DNA from: Takakia lepidozioides
Lineage: Eukaryota; Streptophyta; Takakiopsida; Takakiales; Takakiaceae
Direction: 5' to 3'
Assembly (NCBI GenBank): GCA_030704615.1
Contig: CM060731.1
Span: 51,770,001 to 51,834,000 of the forward strand
DNA: 64,000 nucleotides
Shown piece by piece: positions 1 through 12,800 of the stretch. The position numbers and the translations under genes were made by a program. The stretch's first letter is position 1; the number at the start of each line of letters is the position of its first letter. The notes under the pieces were generated by a model. It saw only the letters and a program-made list of their open reading frames with translations. It was not told where the DNA came from and searched no databases.

Positions 1-2465
1 CTGTGGTTGTTTTGGTTCTGATAAAGGAGCCATTCTTCCTAGAATTCGCTAGCACTGAAATGGATGGGTGTCCTATTTGATCTTGAGATATAATGTATTC
101 TAGTTTCGTTTCCCAATCAAGGATGCATGTTGACACCGTCTGTGTGTCATGTGTCATGTGTCTTATGTATGCAGGCAGGATGGGGCAACAGTTTGCACTT
201 TCTACCACAAAGCACAAAATCTGCATTTGTGAGCTTTGCACGACCTGTTACTACCATTGGGGATGTTCTGGGAATGTCGGTTCCTCCAGTAGGGAAGGGA
301 GCAAACCAAAGCTGTCACTCTCATGAAGGATGGAGATGGCCACAAGACGGAGCACAATCCAATGAGATGTACATAGACTCAATTGACGACGAACTCGACA
401 CCTCTCTTCATCTTTGAAGACACATTTACTACATGTATACAATCGGCATCGGCATTTTAAATTTTGAGGAAGGATCTTGTGGTCACAACAGACTTTTGAC
501 AATCTCTTGAAATATTTTGATACTTCAGTTCAGTTCAATAAGTTTTGCGTTAAAGGTTCATAGATATATGACCTTGTCTCCTTATGCAGGGGGTAATGTA
601 GATCCGTAGTGACAGTTCTTGTGGTCAACTGGAGGGATCATGAGGATGTGAAAATCAGAGGAAAGATGAAAGGTGAGTAGGGTCCTCCGCTATATCTTTG
701 ATCTGTATATATAACTCTCGACTTGGATCGGCACATTGTGAGCTTCACTGACGAACGGTGTGCTCCAAGCGGCCCGCACTCTCTTTCAAGCCTACAACTC
801 CAAATTGTATGCAGTTGTAGTGCTGGAGATCTTCAATATTGTTGTACAGTACAGTACATGTAAATGTAGTGATTCTGTGCTATAAGGATGTAACTCCAGG
901 CTTCAGAGGTTAGCAAAATCCTGGGATTTTGTACATATGATTCAAGTAGACAGGAAAGGAGAGACATTATGTAGGATTTTGCATTCTCTTAGAACATATT
1001 TTTCAGGCAGTTTTGACCGGGGTGTGTGACTGGGCTGTGTTGTCACACACACCTGTGCCCACTTTTTGGAAATGCACTCAATGCCGCATTTCCTGTGTAG
1101 TTACAGTTTTCTGTTACAATTTGAGTGTGTTCTACTTCACAATAAAAAGAAGTTTGTTGGTAGTTGTAGGAAGGCTTTGTACAGTTCTTGGTAATGCAAA
1201 CAACATATTTCACAGCTCTTTCAAGTTTCTCTTGGCTCTATTCCAGTCGTAAAGATAACTGCATGCCACAGCAATGATGCTACAATGTCCTCAGAAAGAT
1301 AGTCCCATGTAGCCGAGCACTGTTGTGTAATGGCTCTGCATCCAAATTTGTGTCCCATTACTGTTGCCTGCCACAACCGTCACCATTGTGTGTAGAACTG
1401 TCTCAATTATGGCTACTCTTGGAGTATATTTCCTATGGCATGCTCATTATGCCTTAGTATTCTCTCTTCGTAAGAGAGACTCAAACTCTACTAACCAAAA
1501 AAAAGTGCGAAGAGAAAGCAATGTGCCTTTGTCGCACATCCTGCAAATCAACCTGAAATGATCCTAGACCCAAAGACCGTGGGGAAGGATTGTAAGCCAA
1601 TCGATGCAACCATCCTCATCCCTGCTACAGAACCAACTCACCCAAGGTGTGTCACACTCTATTTGCATCCTCTCCTAGTGATCAAGACTGGAACTATCAG
1701 GAGAAATGAAGGGTTTCATCAAGAAAGTTGCAGAGCTCAAAAATACTAAATCTTGCAGGATGTTCCATGCAAGTATGAGCTCTCGCCATCCCACAAGGTC
1801 TTCCTTAGACTTGGGTCTGGGTTCTACAGGTGAAGTGAGAGGAATCCACTTACACTCAGGGTGCCTGTGCTGCATTCAACTACTGTCCATCTAGATTTCA
1901 TAGAGATGAAAGTTGCAACAGCCTTTTATATCATCGGCATGGGTTTTAAAACATTTGTAAATCCCCCGGTGAAGGTATTGGCTGTGGAAATGAATCCAAG
2001 AAAAGTCATTCATATCAGCAAACCTCAGATAGTGTACAATGTCAATCAATGTAACTGCGTATCAGACAGCAACCGCAACCAGCTTCACAACTGCTGTGAG
2101 AGTAGCTGGGTCAGAGCTGTCTGGAATTGAAGTCCATTTTGGAGTGGATAAACCACCGTGACATTCTGTGAAATACATCCACAATATGGTCGTGAAGGAC
2201 CAAAGCTGAAGTTGTCGAGCTTCCCTCTCGTACAGAACTTTGGCAGCACAAGGGTGGTCTTAAACTTCTCTCACCATTCTCTCTTTTGGACTTTGCATGC
2301 TTACAGAACATTCGCACTAAAAGGATCATGCAAAATTGTGCAGCGGCACATTTTTCCCTATGGAATGCATGAGCTGGACTCATGCTGTTCGAATGGAATT
2401 CCAGCTTTCACAGTAAGAAATAATTGCTAGGATACACCATTTGACTGAAAATGGGGAGGAACACA
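1..2465. other. No gene recognised; 3' flank of the aspartyl aminopeptidase gene
   Basis: I found no conserved protein, RNA gene or splice-consistent exon set here on either strand. The open frames are short (under 100 codons), rich in Cys/Ser/His and look like chance frames. The right end is the region just beyond the stop codon of the minus-strand aminopeptidase and probably includes its 3' UTR. Confidence 0.4.
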
Positions 2466-2861
2466 CTAGATGTCAACCCTTAGTTGCTCATCTATGGCTG
2501 TAAATTCCTGAAAGAATGCTCTGAAATGACGAAATGCCGTGTCAATGTCTTCAGTGCCGCACATCTCCCGCACACTGCCTCCCAACACCCCACAATACCC
2601 AGCTAAGCAGCCATATATGTGTATATATATATATATCTCAATGGCCACAAGGCTAAGGCAAACAACGTCTTATGAGTCTCTCTTTAACACCCTTTGTAAA
2701 TACCTTGAAAAGGCGTTACATATATATTTTTTATATACTAAGGTAAAGAGGTGGCAAAAAAGGTCTTTTGAGACACAAGGTCTTGCTGGCTCAGGGTAAG
2801 ACAGACCCTGAAACAAGATGCATTGCAGACCAAGATTTTTCAGTGCTATACGTATGGAACA

Positions 2862-2902
<41 letters not shown>

Positions 2903-5900
2903 GTTTCCATCCAAACTGGGCGTGGGGTCTATGGCCACAAGGCTATTCTCTCTGTCTCTCGTATGGGTCAAGCATCTCATGATTACATTTTTCTCTCTCG
3001 TAACCTAGAGCTGAAAATTGCATGGCTTATTGGATGGAACTATGACTAATCTTTTGTCACAGCTGGACAATTTCCACAATTTGTGGAGTAAAGTTGGAAT
3101 CAACCACATGACTACTTATAAACATGAGTCAGTGGCACTCCTAACAACCACCCTCTCTCTCTCACTTGCATGCACACATGCGAGAGCACACACACTCTAG
3201 GAGGTAAACTTCCTTTCTTCTCTATCTGTCACACACACAAACGAATGACTGGCTAAATTGGTCAAATTGGATATTCACCTGCATTTTTGGTACAATTCCA
3301 TCATGCTCAGGGATCTACTGTGAAGCCATTGCATGAACATTTTATGATTGAGAGATCACCTATGCATGGATAGCTGGGGCAAACCACAGTCAACAATCCG
3401 AATGCCATAGCCTGCTGCTATAATCGGACTCACTGTTGAGCAGCACCCCATATCCCTCAGCACTGCAAAATTCTGCATCCCATGCAACATCTGAACCACT
3501 TGAGCACATAGGTCCTGGACTAAACATCCGTTCTCCATGCTGAGATGCAAGGGCTAGTTATTGGATTATGGCAGGGATGACTAATTTTCTTTGCTTCTGT
3601 TTCAAGCCATCACTCTTCAGTATCTGTACTTTATGAAGAAGTGTCCATTGCTAGATCAACCAGAGGAACATTCAGAATGACACCTGGAGCCAATCTAGGC
3701 AACACAAAATTATGAATGCATGTCAAGCCCCTGCCTGTCTCTAACCATCAGAGTATGACAACATTTCAGTAAATTGACTGACCAATCAGTTTGGCAACCT
3801 CTATATGAGAGAACAATGGCGGTATCCCCCAACAATACCTTTTTCCCTTGAGCCATTATGCAGCATGCAAGTAAATGGCAAGCACACAGAACAATGTCTG
3901 CATTGAGAGAAGTTCCTAACCAGTCTAGAGTCTAACGGAGAAACTCAACAAACCTGAGTTGGGATGCAATTTCGTTTCGCGACTTCTCGAAACAGAAAGG
4001 AAGTGACTATGTCAGTTGCATTGCTGTGAAGGGCATCATGCTTGATGACCAGGCCATCATGGAGCTTAGGCTGATGCAGAGCCTCCTCATGCGTGCTACC
4101 ACTCACTTGTGTGGGGTGCAGTGCATGCGCCATATCCGCCGAAACTGGACCCGCAAGAACCCACCCATAACTACACTGTCGGACACCACATTGCCTATAT
4201 TCCCCCCTATATTTCCCCTACCCTCTCCCTCCCCTTCATTGTTTCTTTCTGAGCTTTCCATGAGAGCTTGGTTCATTCTTTACCAGGTTTCTGTTATAGT
4301 GTTTGAAAACTAGAGTCATCAACAGACAGTGCAGAATTGTCCAACAGACCAATGAAGGATCGGCGTATAGCACGCTCCACCACGCCTTCGCTTTCAGAGC
4401 CCCGTGCCAACCAGCGTGTAATACGTGTCATGGCCTGCAACATCGTCTGGGGTCCCGCCCCTTGTGCAGAGTCTGACACTATCTGCCATCCATATGAAGA
4501 AGTAAATGAAAGTACTGTTGTCAAAGGGGTAGGTGGATGTCAGAAAAAGAATACATAATTACTTCACAGGTATTTATGAAACATGATTTGCCTCTTTAGC
4601 ACCTTGAAAGTTTCTCCCCACCCTCAAAGGTGGGCAGCACTCCAATTGGGGCAAAGGCTCAGTATTAGACTGCCCTTGGCTGGCATCCTCTCTTTTTTCA
4701 TCTGGCAGACCGGAAATCAAATGGTCTATGGTCCATAGGTAAGAAAGCTACCTCGCCATTGTCAAAGAGGGCCACCATGTGGATGCAGCTCTCATCAATA
4801 AGGGAGGAGGGCTCTGCACATGTATCGAGCAGCGCCCACAATGCACAGAAGGCTGAAGCCAAATTATCCAACCTGCCTGCAAACACAAATTCGTCACGAG
4901 CACCCCCAATACAACCAGGCTGTGTGTCATACACACTGAGCTCAAAGTCTGCAATCTCAGTAACCTCGCACTTGAGCTCCTCTGCCAGCACCTGCAATCC
5001 CTTTGCCCAAACTTTGTCAGCCACACCTACAGTATCATGTTAGTCCTAGAGAGATATTCAGTAAAGTCTGCTTGGTGTAGACTTATGGCCAAGTACTACC
5101 CATAGACTTTGCATGGAGGGAAGGAGAGTGCATCGAGGAGTATACCTGCAGCAAAAGTGGGTGATGGGCAGTTGTGGTCAGGGGATAGACATGAGGTGCA
5201 TGCTCATGTTGCTCCACTGGGATTGATGACTCTGATTCACACGATACAGTCAATTCTGCCTCTATTTGAATGGCCAGCACTGGCGCCAATTGTGCATCCA
5301 TCTCAGCCTTGCCATCTCCTGCTACTCCCCTGTCAATCATTGTATGTCACATGTCAATATCAGGGTGCTTCCCATCAAATGGAAGCCAAGCAGCTGGACA
5401 TCTTGTAAGTGGGGATGTTGCATTAGCTTGGTCCCATGGGCCCTCTGTGGGTGTTATCGAGCTTCTTTCTTCTCATCTGTCAGTCCCCCTATCTGTTTGT
5501 GGGTGTGCACATTGAAAAAGAATGGGAAGTCCCACTACTGGAGTGAACCCCTCACAGAGGTAGTTTCTGTTCCCTCTTATTCCACCCAAACTGAGCTGGC
5601 AAACAACGTCACATGAGTACATTCTCTATCTTTCACCCACCTAGCTGGAAAAGCAGGGGCAGAACCCCAGATCAGCTTGTCTTGCACTCTCACTCCTCTC
5701 TTTTGACAATTTTCTATGTATGTTGGTAAAAAGTGTGAATGGAAGGGACTCAACCTGAAACTATCAGAATACAGCCACACAATATCACATCATCTTGTCT
5801 GCATAAACAGGAACCTACATACTCCATCTGATCCTCCTCAATGAACGGCAAACAAGGCAAACGCATCCCAACTGCCTTCCAATATGTATGAAACTGGGGA

Positions 5901-7860
5901 CATCCAACCTGTCAGAAGGTACGGCAAGAGTGGGAATACGGAGTATGGGGCGCCTAACTCGCACGAGTTCATGGACAAGCTCGCCATCCTTCCGTCGAAG
6001 CAGCACCCGGCCTGCAATGCTGAGGTCTCTGTCAAACCATGTCTGCCATAACCCTGTGCCATAGGTTTGTACCCGCACATGCAAGAAACCTCCTTTTGAT
6101 GCTTGGGAAACAGGCTTCAACTTGGGGCAAGGGCTATCTGTGTGCGCAGCTACCACATGGAAGCCACCGCCAGGCATGTATCTGCATTGTCAGCCAAAAT
6201 GGAACACTGATAAGCTAAGACAGTACAACTCTGATAATTGACATTCTGACTACCATCAACCAAAGTGCACCTCCAGGGTCAGAGGTCATTAAACAAGCAT
6301 GAGAAGACTACTGTTGGCAAGCTTTTCTGCAAAAATCACTTGCTGGAGGGTTAGTTGTTTGTTCTCATTTCAGGTCAGCAGCCACTCCGATTGATTTCAT
6401 GCCACCGTTGCCAAACAGTAAATTCCCTTGTCACAGGCATATCCTGCTCAAAAAATGGTCTTGCAGGCCTAGCCACAGGTTTGCAGTGATTGGATCGAGC
6501 ATTCACACTTCACAATTACAAAAGATGGAGAGAAAGCTACATGAACATCATTTGAGTAGCCAAAGGCACAAGTCTGTCCCCAAACAATGTGACTTAGACT
6601 CTGTTTGCAGAGGCCTCTGGCCACAGACAAGCATCCAGGTGATGAGGGACAGAAAACAGCGAGTAGGGAAGGGACAAACAGGGGCCACTACCATTGCTCC
6701 AGTAGTGGGACTTACCTGTGTGAATGAAGCTGGTTCGGGCCTTCCAGATTTCCTCCAGAAAGCCATTTACCATAGCATCAATTTGGTAGTCCACCCATAG
6801 AGACAAAGACTGCCAGTGTCAGCTTAGCAACGTGTGTGACTGACTTGTCCACTACCTAGAATTGAAGAGCCATTTTGTGACAAACGGGTTCACCTCTTGC
6901 CTATCACGCCATGGCAGCTGCAGCCAACATAAAGTCATGTCTATCATGACCAGGCCCACTCAACATCTGAAATTTGAGCAGTGTTGCTTAAGTGACTGAG
7001 GTTGGGAATAGGGCCTACTTGCGACCAATGGCGAAAGCAAAGATAGAAGACATGTTGCGTGTGAAGAAATAGCGGCCGCCTGGCTGCACCGCCCACTCTT
7101 CACACTCGTTTAATTGCTGGAATCCCGCACCCAACAAATGTCTCCTTGCCTCGGCTATCACCAATCCACACACAACCCTTAGCTTCCATTCAAACTTCAC
7201 CAAATTATAAGAAGAACAGACTGATAATTATCATGCATTCTGAAAAGAAAGAATGTTTCATGTCTGTGTCACAACTACTCATGATTTAAGAGGTGCTTAC
7301 CAATATTCGGTCACAACTCTAAACATGAATATTACTGTTAGTTCTTGAAACCAATACATCTGCCATAATGCATGGGAACATACTAAACCCATACTTCGAC
7401 AATCAACATATTGGGATTGACCTCCTGCAACTTCTGCACAAAGGCAGTCAGGATCGCCAGTGACTATCACGAAGCCTACTAAACGAGCTGCTTCAAATAC
7501 TGGCCAGGTTATTCAAGTATCATCACAATGATGACAGTTTTTGAAAGCTCACACATACTGTCCCTCCAAAATTTGTCATGCACAGATGTTTCTTCAGGAT
7601 CAGGCCAGGTCAGTCATAACCACTGATGTGTCAGTATATTATCGTAGTGCGGCAGATTGTACTAACACACATCCTCACATCCCATATCTGAAGGAAGAAT
7701 CCAAATCTGTATTCAAGCTCAATTCTCAACACCGTGCTTACCAGTGGGCATAGAATGGTGTGCGGGGCTTACCAGCGGCATGGAAAGGTGTGCAGGAATT
7801 GTTAACAAAGTCAAGCAAATTGGGTACAATTGATGCCTGAGTTTCGCGGCAAAGAAGGCC
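2466..7860 (-). CDS. DNPEP: Aspartyl aminopeptidase (peptidase family M18), nine coding exons
   Basis: Metallo-aminopeptidase that removes N-terminal Asp/Glu from peptides (family knowledge). I assembled exons by eye with GT-AG borders and matching phases: about 7860-7773, 7154-7019, 6181-5909, 5329-5146, 4991-4752, 4482-4350, 4144-3954, 3472-3360 and 2574-2466. Together they give about 488 codons, the usual family size. The first exon has no in-frame ATG, so a short upstream exon with the start is missing from my model. Landmarks are TPFHA in exon 1, the HTDSP metal site in exon 3, DTQPG and RLDNL in exon 5, SAQGAG in exon 6, SADMAHALHP in exon 7, PQLSMH at the exon 8/9 junction and the C-terminal block FFQEFTAIDEQL in exon 9. 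Odd point: the usual DNEE catalytic pair reads DNGE at 4763-4752, so the residue normally serving as general base is Gly, and the following VGS reads IVS. The other metal ligands look intact. The gene is clearly M18; whether it is active is open. Confidence 0.9.
2636..2965. repeat. (TC)n microsatellite between two partial copies of a dispersed repeat
   Basis: A pure CT run lies at about 2869-2898. On each side is a partial copy of a short repeat marked by ATGGCCACAAGGCTA (about 2640 and 2931). The same repeat recurs at 5529-5640 and 15520-15650. The segment is in the last intron of the aminopeptidase gene. Confidence 0.6.
5529..5645. repeat. Copy of a dispersed SINE-like repeat
   Basis: The segment starts with CCCACTACTGGAGTGA and continues through CCCCTCACAGAGGTAGT and CAAACAACGTCACATGAGTACATTC with small changes relative to the copy at 15520-15650. 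It lies in an intron of the aminopeptidase gene. A short reverse-orientation piece (CCAGTAGTGGGACTTAC) is at about 6700-6716. Seen from the minus strand the family has TAGCCTTGTGGCC, similar to a pol III A box, so a SINE is possible but unproven. Confidence 0.5.
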
Positions 7861-8728
7861 CTGCACCAGGCATACATAATTGCCGCTTCATTACCTTCTC
7901 TTTCTGGCAAGTCTCACTCTATCCAGCAGACAAGAGTATAACAGACTTCATTGCTGTGGTTCGACCAGGAGAAGAAGTGTAAGTCTCCACCAGCAAAAAT
8001 TCTGATACAATTCCCAACATGGGAGTATGATAAACACCAGTCATACAGCGACTTTAACCTCTATCCCCCTCTCAACACAACCTTATGTCTGCAACAAAAT
8101 TTGGCAAACATATACGTCTTCCATTCAACATAACCCAAACTGCTCCTAAATTTTTTTGCAGAGGTTTCAAAATTTCAGGTGAAGAGTTGCAAAAGCAGAG
8201 GGAATCCATTAAACCTCTCCATGATTGATCTCACATTTGAGCACAAATGCAAAGAATCTCTTTTTCATACCCCAATCTGTATACAATGAAGTACTGGCCC
8301 TAACTATAACACCCTGAACCCTGCCACCTCTCTTATATATGGAAAGCTTGAGGCACTGGACACTATCCTAATCGAAAGAAAAACTGAGTCTAATCAAATA
8401 GCCACCTGCACTCAGCCAATAACACCCAGTGTTAAGCAATTCCTAGAGGAATTCTTCGTGGCCAAACTATAAGATTCTTCTTTTCAACAAATCAAAATCC
8501 CAGGAATGGCCCTTAGTTGAAGCATGCATTTGAAAGTACCAACTAAATGCCAATAGCAACTGTGACTAACTTCATCCCTGTCGCACCATCTCTAAAGCCA
8601 TAATACTTAAAGTCTTGGATGATACAGTCAGACAAATGAACGAAAGTCTTGTCTTTCGTCATCAACGACATGTCACTTTCCACATGCTCTGAAGAGCTCA
8701 GTCAGTGTCATCCTCCTGGGTCTATCAC
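7861..8728. other. Spacer between aminopeptidase 5' end and the zinc-finger gene
   Basis: This should hold the missing first exon and promoter of the aminopeptidase gene and the 3' UTR of the zinc-finger gene, both read on the minus strand. I could not identify the start exon or any repeat here. Confidence 0.4.
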
Positions 8729-9816
8729 TTAAACTCTCTGAGAATTCCACAAGACAAAACCCTGTAAGAGCTGTTCTTTGAACAAGTGAGGATCACCTGC
8801 CTTCTCTGCGAAAAAGGACCGAGGAAGTGGCTGCTGTGGTGGTGGCGCCCCACCACCCACAAACCGAACGTCTGACACGGGGGATGCATGTAAGGGAAGT
8901 CCAAGTCGCACATGAGTATCGGCTACTGCAAAGTTGCTCTCGTCCATACTGTGGCCTTCACCTGGTGGGCCACCTCTTCCTTCACTTGAAGCTGCATCAT
9001 AATCGCCATCCCCAGCTGCTGCCAGCAGCACTGTGGCAACCCCTGGAATCCCCTGTGAGCTCAGCAATGCCCGTGTAGGGGGAAGAGGCTCTCTTGTTCT
9101 CTTCGCTCTTTTTGCATGCTTCTGGGGGCAATTCACACATATTGCGTCTCCCAGCCTGGCTTGGCAATGCCAGCATATGAGGTTGGGCACCTGCATTTGA
9201 TTTTGAAAGCTTTTAGACATACTGGCAGTGGCAGGATGGTAAGAATCTATCAAACCCTTTGACTTGTTCAGTCACGCACACTTGATGAGTTGGACATCAT
9301 ATGCGCAGTAAAGACTCGCATGTGAAGTCCTACTGGATGGGTTCTGTTGACATCAAAGTCCTTCAGACGGTCAACAGATTACCACATACTCTCAAGTTTT
9401 CCAATTACACACTTCACCAAACATAGTCAGATAGGCTTTGGCTTGCTGACCTGAATCCATTTGCCTTGCACTTCATCAAGCTGGAAGAAGGTCTTGAGAT
9501 CAACCCCGAGATGCCGGTTGATGCAAAATCGGCAAAACCAGCGCCGCCGTCGCTCCCCTTTGGTATTTGAGTGACCTGCGCAATCTGGCGCAGGGCATAT
9601 GAAGAGTCCTCCGAACTGGCGGGTTGAATTTTTGACCTTGCGAGAGATCCAATCCCGTGGCCAGCCTTCCCCACGCTCCAACTGCTTGGCTGCTTCTGCC
9701 GGGGTTGTGGTGTGATGGTGCGTACACCAATGGCAGGCAGCCCTCAGCTCTAGGTTGAACTTCTCCCACAAATCATTATCTATGAGGAAAGAAGGTGACC
9801 GTGATGCCTCATCCAT
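8729..9816 (-). CDS. CDCA7-type zf-4CXXC_R1 zinc-finger protein (partial model)
   Basis: Two exons are clear: 9816-9451, with donor CAG/GTCAGC, and 9190-8729, with acceptor AAATGCAG, joined in phase 0 and ending in TAA. The 275 codons carry Cys pairs in the order of the zf-4CXXC_R1 domain: CHWC, CPAPDC and FCRFC followed by INRHLG in exon 1, then CWHC and CVNC in exon 2. After these comes a PLPPTRALL...GIPGVATVL block matching the conserved segment that follows the zinc sites in CDCA7. The family is known for CDCA7, which recruits the HELLS/DDM1 remodeler in maintenance of DNA methylation, and for some plant JmjC proteins; no JmjC domain is seen here. The ATG at 9816 may be internal, because family members usually have a longer N terminus and exons between 9.9 and 11.4 kb are possible. 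The CRGxCNC spacing typical of CDCA7 is altered, so this is a divergent member. Confidence 0.65.
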
Positions 9817-12800
9817 TCTTCTTGCCTTGAATGGGACTAGTTAAGTCTTCGCACTAAACACAGTCAACAGAAATGGTGTACCTGTTTATTAGCCTGCAGC
9901 TTGAAGTATCCTGACTTTCCCTAGTAGCAAATCCATTCAAATCAGACCAGCACTGCGTCCCTATTTCTGCTGAGGCAGTGGGAAAATGATTCCGTCATCC
10001 ACAAATTCTCAAATTTGAGAGAACAAGAAAGGCGTTTTCATAGTTCCTCCAATTGCTACACATTGTCTTGAGATAGACAATATTTCTTCCTCCTACGGAG
10101 CCAACCCCCAGTCTACGGAGGTTTCATTGTTTTCTCCAGAAATCCACACATGTTACTAGAAAACTCCTCCTTTAGTAACAATGGTGGCGTGCCCCCAAAA
10201 CCCTAGCAGGTACAACATTGTTCTAGCAAATTTCCCAGGTCTGAGTAAAAGTTCCAATAAAGCTGGAAGACTGAAACTTCCACACAGCCTCCTGCTAATC
10301 AAATTCACAATTGGGCAATATAAATCTCCCGGCAACTCAACCAAACGTCAAATAAACATTACTCTTCTGGTTTTCAGGGACATATCTTGTAAGAGAAACT
10401 TCAATTTTTCAATCCACCACCATCTCTCCAACTGTGAAATAAAATTCACCTCTGGACCCTAATTTCTCATGTTCTTTCTTATAGGCCAGCATTGGACTCG
10501 ACCAATTTGCCTACTATTTGAAACAAGTTCAGTGCTGACCTTTGAATGTCATACAGGCCTTTCCATCCCAAAGTTGTGCGCCCTCCAGGGACTTGAGCCT
10601 TTTCTTGCACTAAGTGAGAAACCAAAGGAACAGCAGCAGTGCGGCCGCACAACACTTGGGGGCATACCAAGGTCTTTCCGAATACTCGACTCCAATAAGA
10701 CTTCCCTTCCAAGTCTGTGTTCTCCAATGCGCTTTCGTTGTTTCTGTGCATGTTAAGTAGATTCGGCACACAACCCCAATGACCTTACAGAAACAGCTTG
10801 AAGACCTAGCAATGCAGCTAAGAAGCCACAACTCGCTCGGGTCTGTGCAAATGGAGAGATTTGCATAAGCGTACTTGTAGTCGGCACTGCAATAGACAGA
10901 GTAATCCAGGCTGCCCTAAATGCCCCCAGAAAGGGGAACAAAACATGAAGAGACAGAGGAGGACGGGGACTACGAAAGGCTACAGCCAAGACTCCGCTCG
11001 GCACCAAGACAGCCTCAAACACTTCTTCACCAATGCTTCTTATGACCTGGAAATCACAGCAGCAGAGTGACAGACAGTCCCAAACGTAACATCTTTTTGA
11101 ACCTTGGCCATCAATCCCAGCTTTCACAGCATTGTCCGACTGCACAGACCTGCAGACTTGTACAAGCTCAGATATCCCAGCTATCATTGCCAGCAAGGGC
11201 TTGAGTGTGCAGCCATTACCAAATTCTTCAAGTTCCGTTTCCCCTGCGATGGACTATGGACCTCCTGGCAAGCCGCAATACCCACACACACACACCCACG
11301 CACACGCCCAGTCTTTAAGGGGCAGGCGGCCCGCAAGCACGTCTGATGAGTCCTTCCTACCCCGCTAGCACCACGTGGAGCGCTGGAAGTGGGCGAGAGG
11401 CAGGTCCCTCACGTCGTCTGCACACGGGTGCCCTGCGAACGGCAATCATCGTACGCCACGCGGCCCGCCTGCCCCACCGCCCGCAATGCTCTTCTGTCCG
11501 CCCGCCCGCCTTCCCTCTTCGGACTTCCCCGCCCGGCCCGTCAACCCCATTTCCTTACAAACAAATTATTTTTGTATTTTTCATTTATTTACTTGATATT
11601 CAACTGACAGACTGACAGTGAGCCGGGGCCAGGCTGGACGGTTTTCTTTTTTATATATTTCTTTTCTTCCCGGTAAAATATAATTGTATTTCTTTAATGA
11701 GAGGAAACTTCGTCACCGACAAGAATGCACGCCATACTAGAATTTCAGCTATTCATTCATCGGGATGAATGACAATCATCCGGTAGAGGTTGTATCCGGG
11801 CCCCGGCGTCGCTTGGCTTCTGACCTTCATCCAAATGGGGTAGGTAGGAACGATAGAGTAGGGTGTAGGTGGTAAGTAGGTTGGGTAGGCTACAATCAAA
11901 TTGTAGGTGGGGCGGTTGTAGCTGTACCCTACCTGCCTACCTACATACCTTCCTGCTGCCCGATCGTCTCTACCGGGTGATCTAGCCACCTGACCAAGTT
12001 ATGCGACAGGACGGTAGCAAGCGTTATCCGAAACCGGTGCAGGCGGTAGTGGTGACTGGCTACCGGATGCTTGTTTCCAGACAGGTCGGTTCTTTAGGGT
12101 TTGCATGTTGCAGGAGAGGCATCCTGCCGTCTCTCGCTGTCCCTCCTGCTGAATCCCTGCTTTGAGAAGACCTTCCAGGAAATCAAGTGTTGCCATCTCT
12201 CCGAAGTAGAATGTTCATGTCCACATCCAACCTGCGGTCATATAGATTATATTGTAAATTTAACTCGCATACTCATACTACAAGATCATTTGTCATTGAT
12301 GTAATCACACATGGATTGCAAGGAAAATTGAATGGCCCCCGGACATTGGTGTAGGTTTTATCCCCACCAGAATCTAAGATGTAATATTAGTCTTGTTCCT
12401 ACCTTAGACATTTGGTACGTCTTTCACTCGACAACGAGTCCTCAATGAGTCCCCCAAGAGAGATAAAGAGATGAAAAGAGATGAGCATCACAACATACAG
12501 TACATACACAACAGGGAGGGTGCAGATACATGGGTGTATGAATGTATAGAAAGCAAAATCAGCCTGTGCTTCTTGATGGTGGGAGAGTGGAAATTGCATT
12601 AGCAAGGCATGATTCACAAGGTGGCTTTTCTCCCTTAAGATAACATCTTTTCTTTCTAGGTTCAGAGCAGTAAGCAGATCTCCCACTAGATTATGTATAA
12701 CCTGCTTTCCCTTTCAAAGAGGAAGGGAAAACTTCTTGGACGAGACAGCCATGTAGATATTACTCTCTGAACTCACATGAGGCCCAGGGAATGCAATCTC

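Noticed and set aside
4991-5026. Longer version of aminopeptidase exon 5 starting at 5026
   Set aside because: The alternative acceptor at 4991 gives phase 0 and removes extra residues not found in the family alignment I know.
11300-11560. Plus-strand coding exon in the GC-rich tract
   Set aside because: All frames are Pro/Arg/Ala-rich because of composition; it looks more like a promoter-type CpG-rich tract.
12091-12100. Telomere repeat (TTTAGGG)
   Set aside because: Only one copy, expected by chance.
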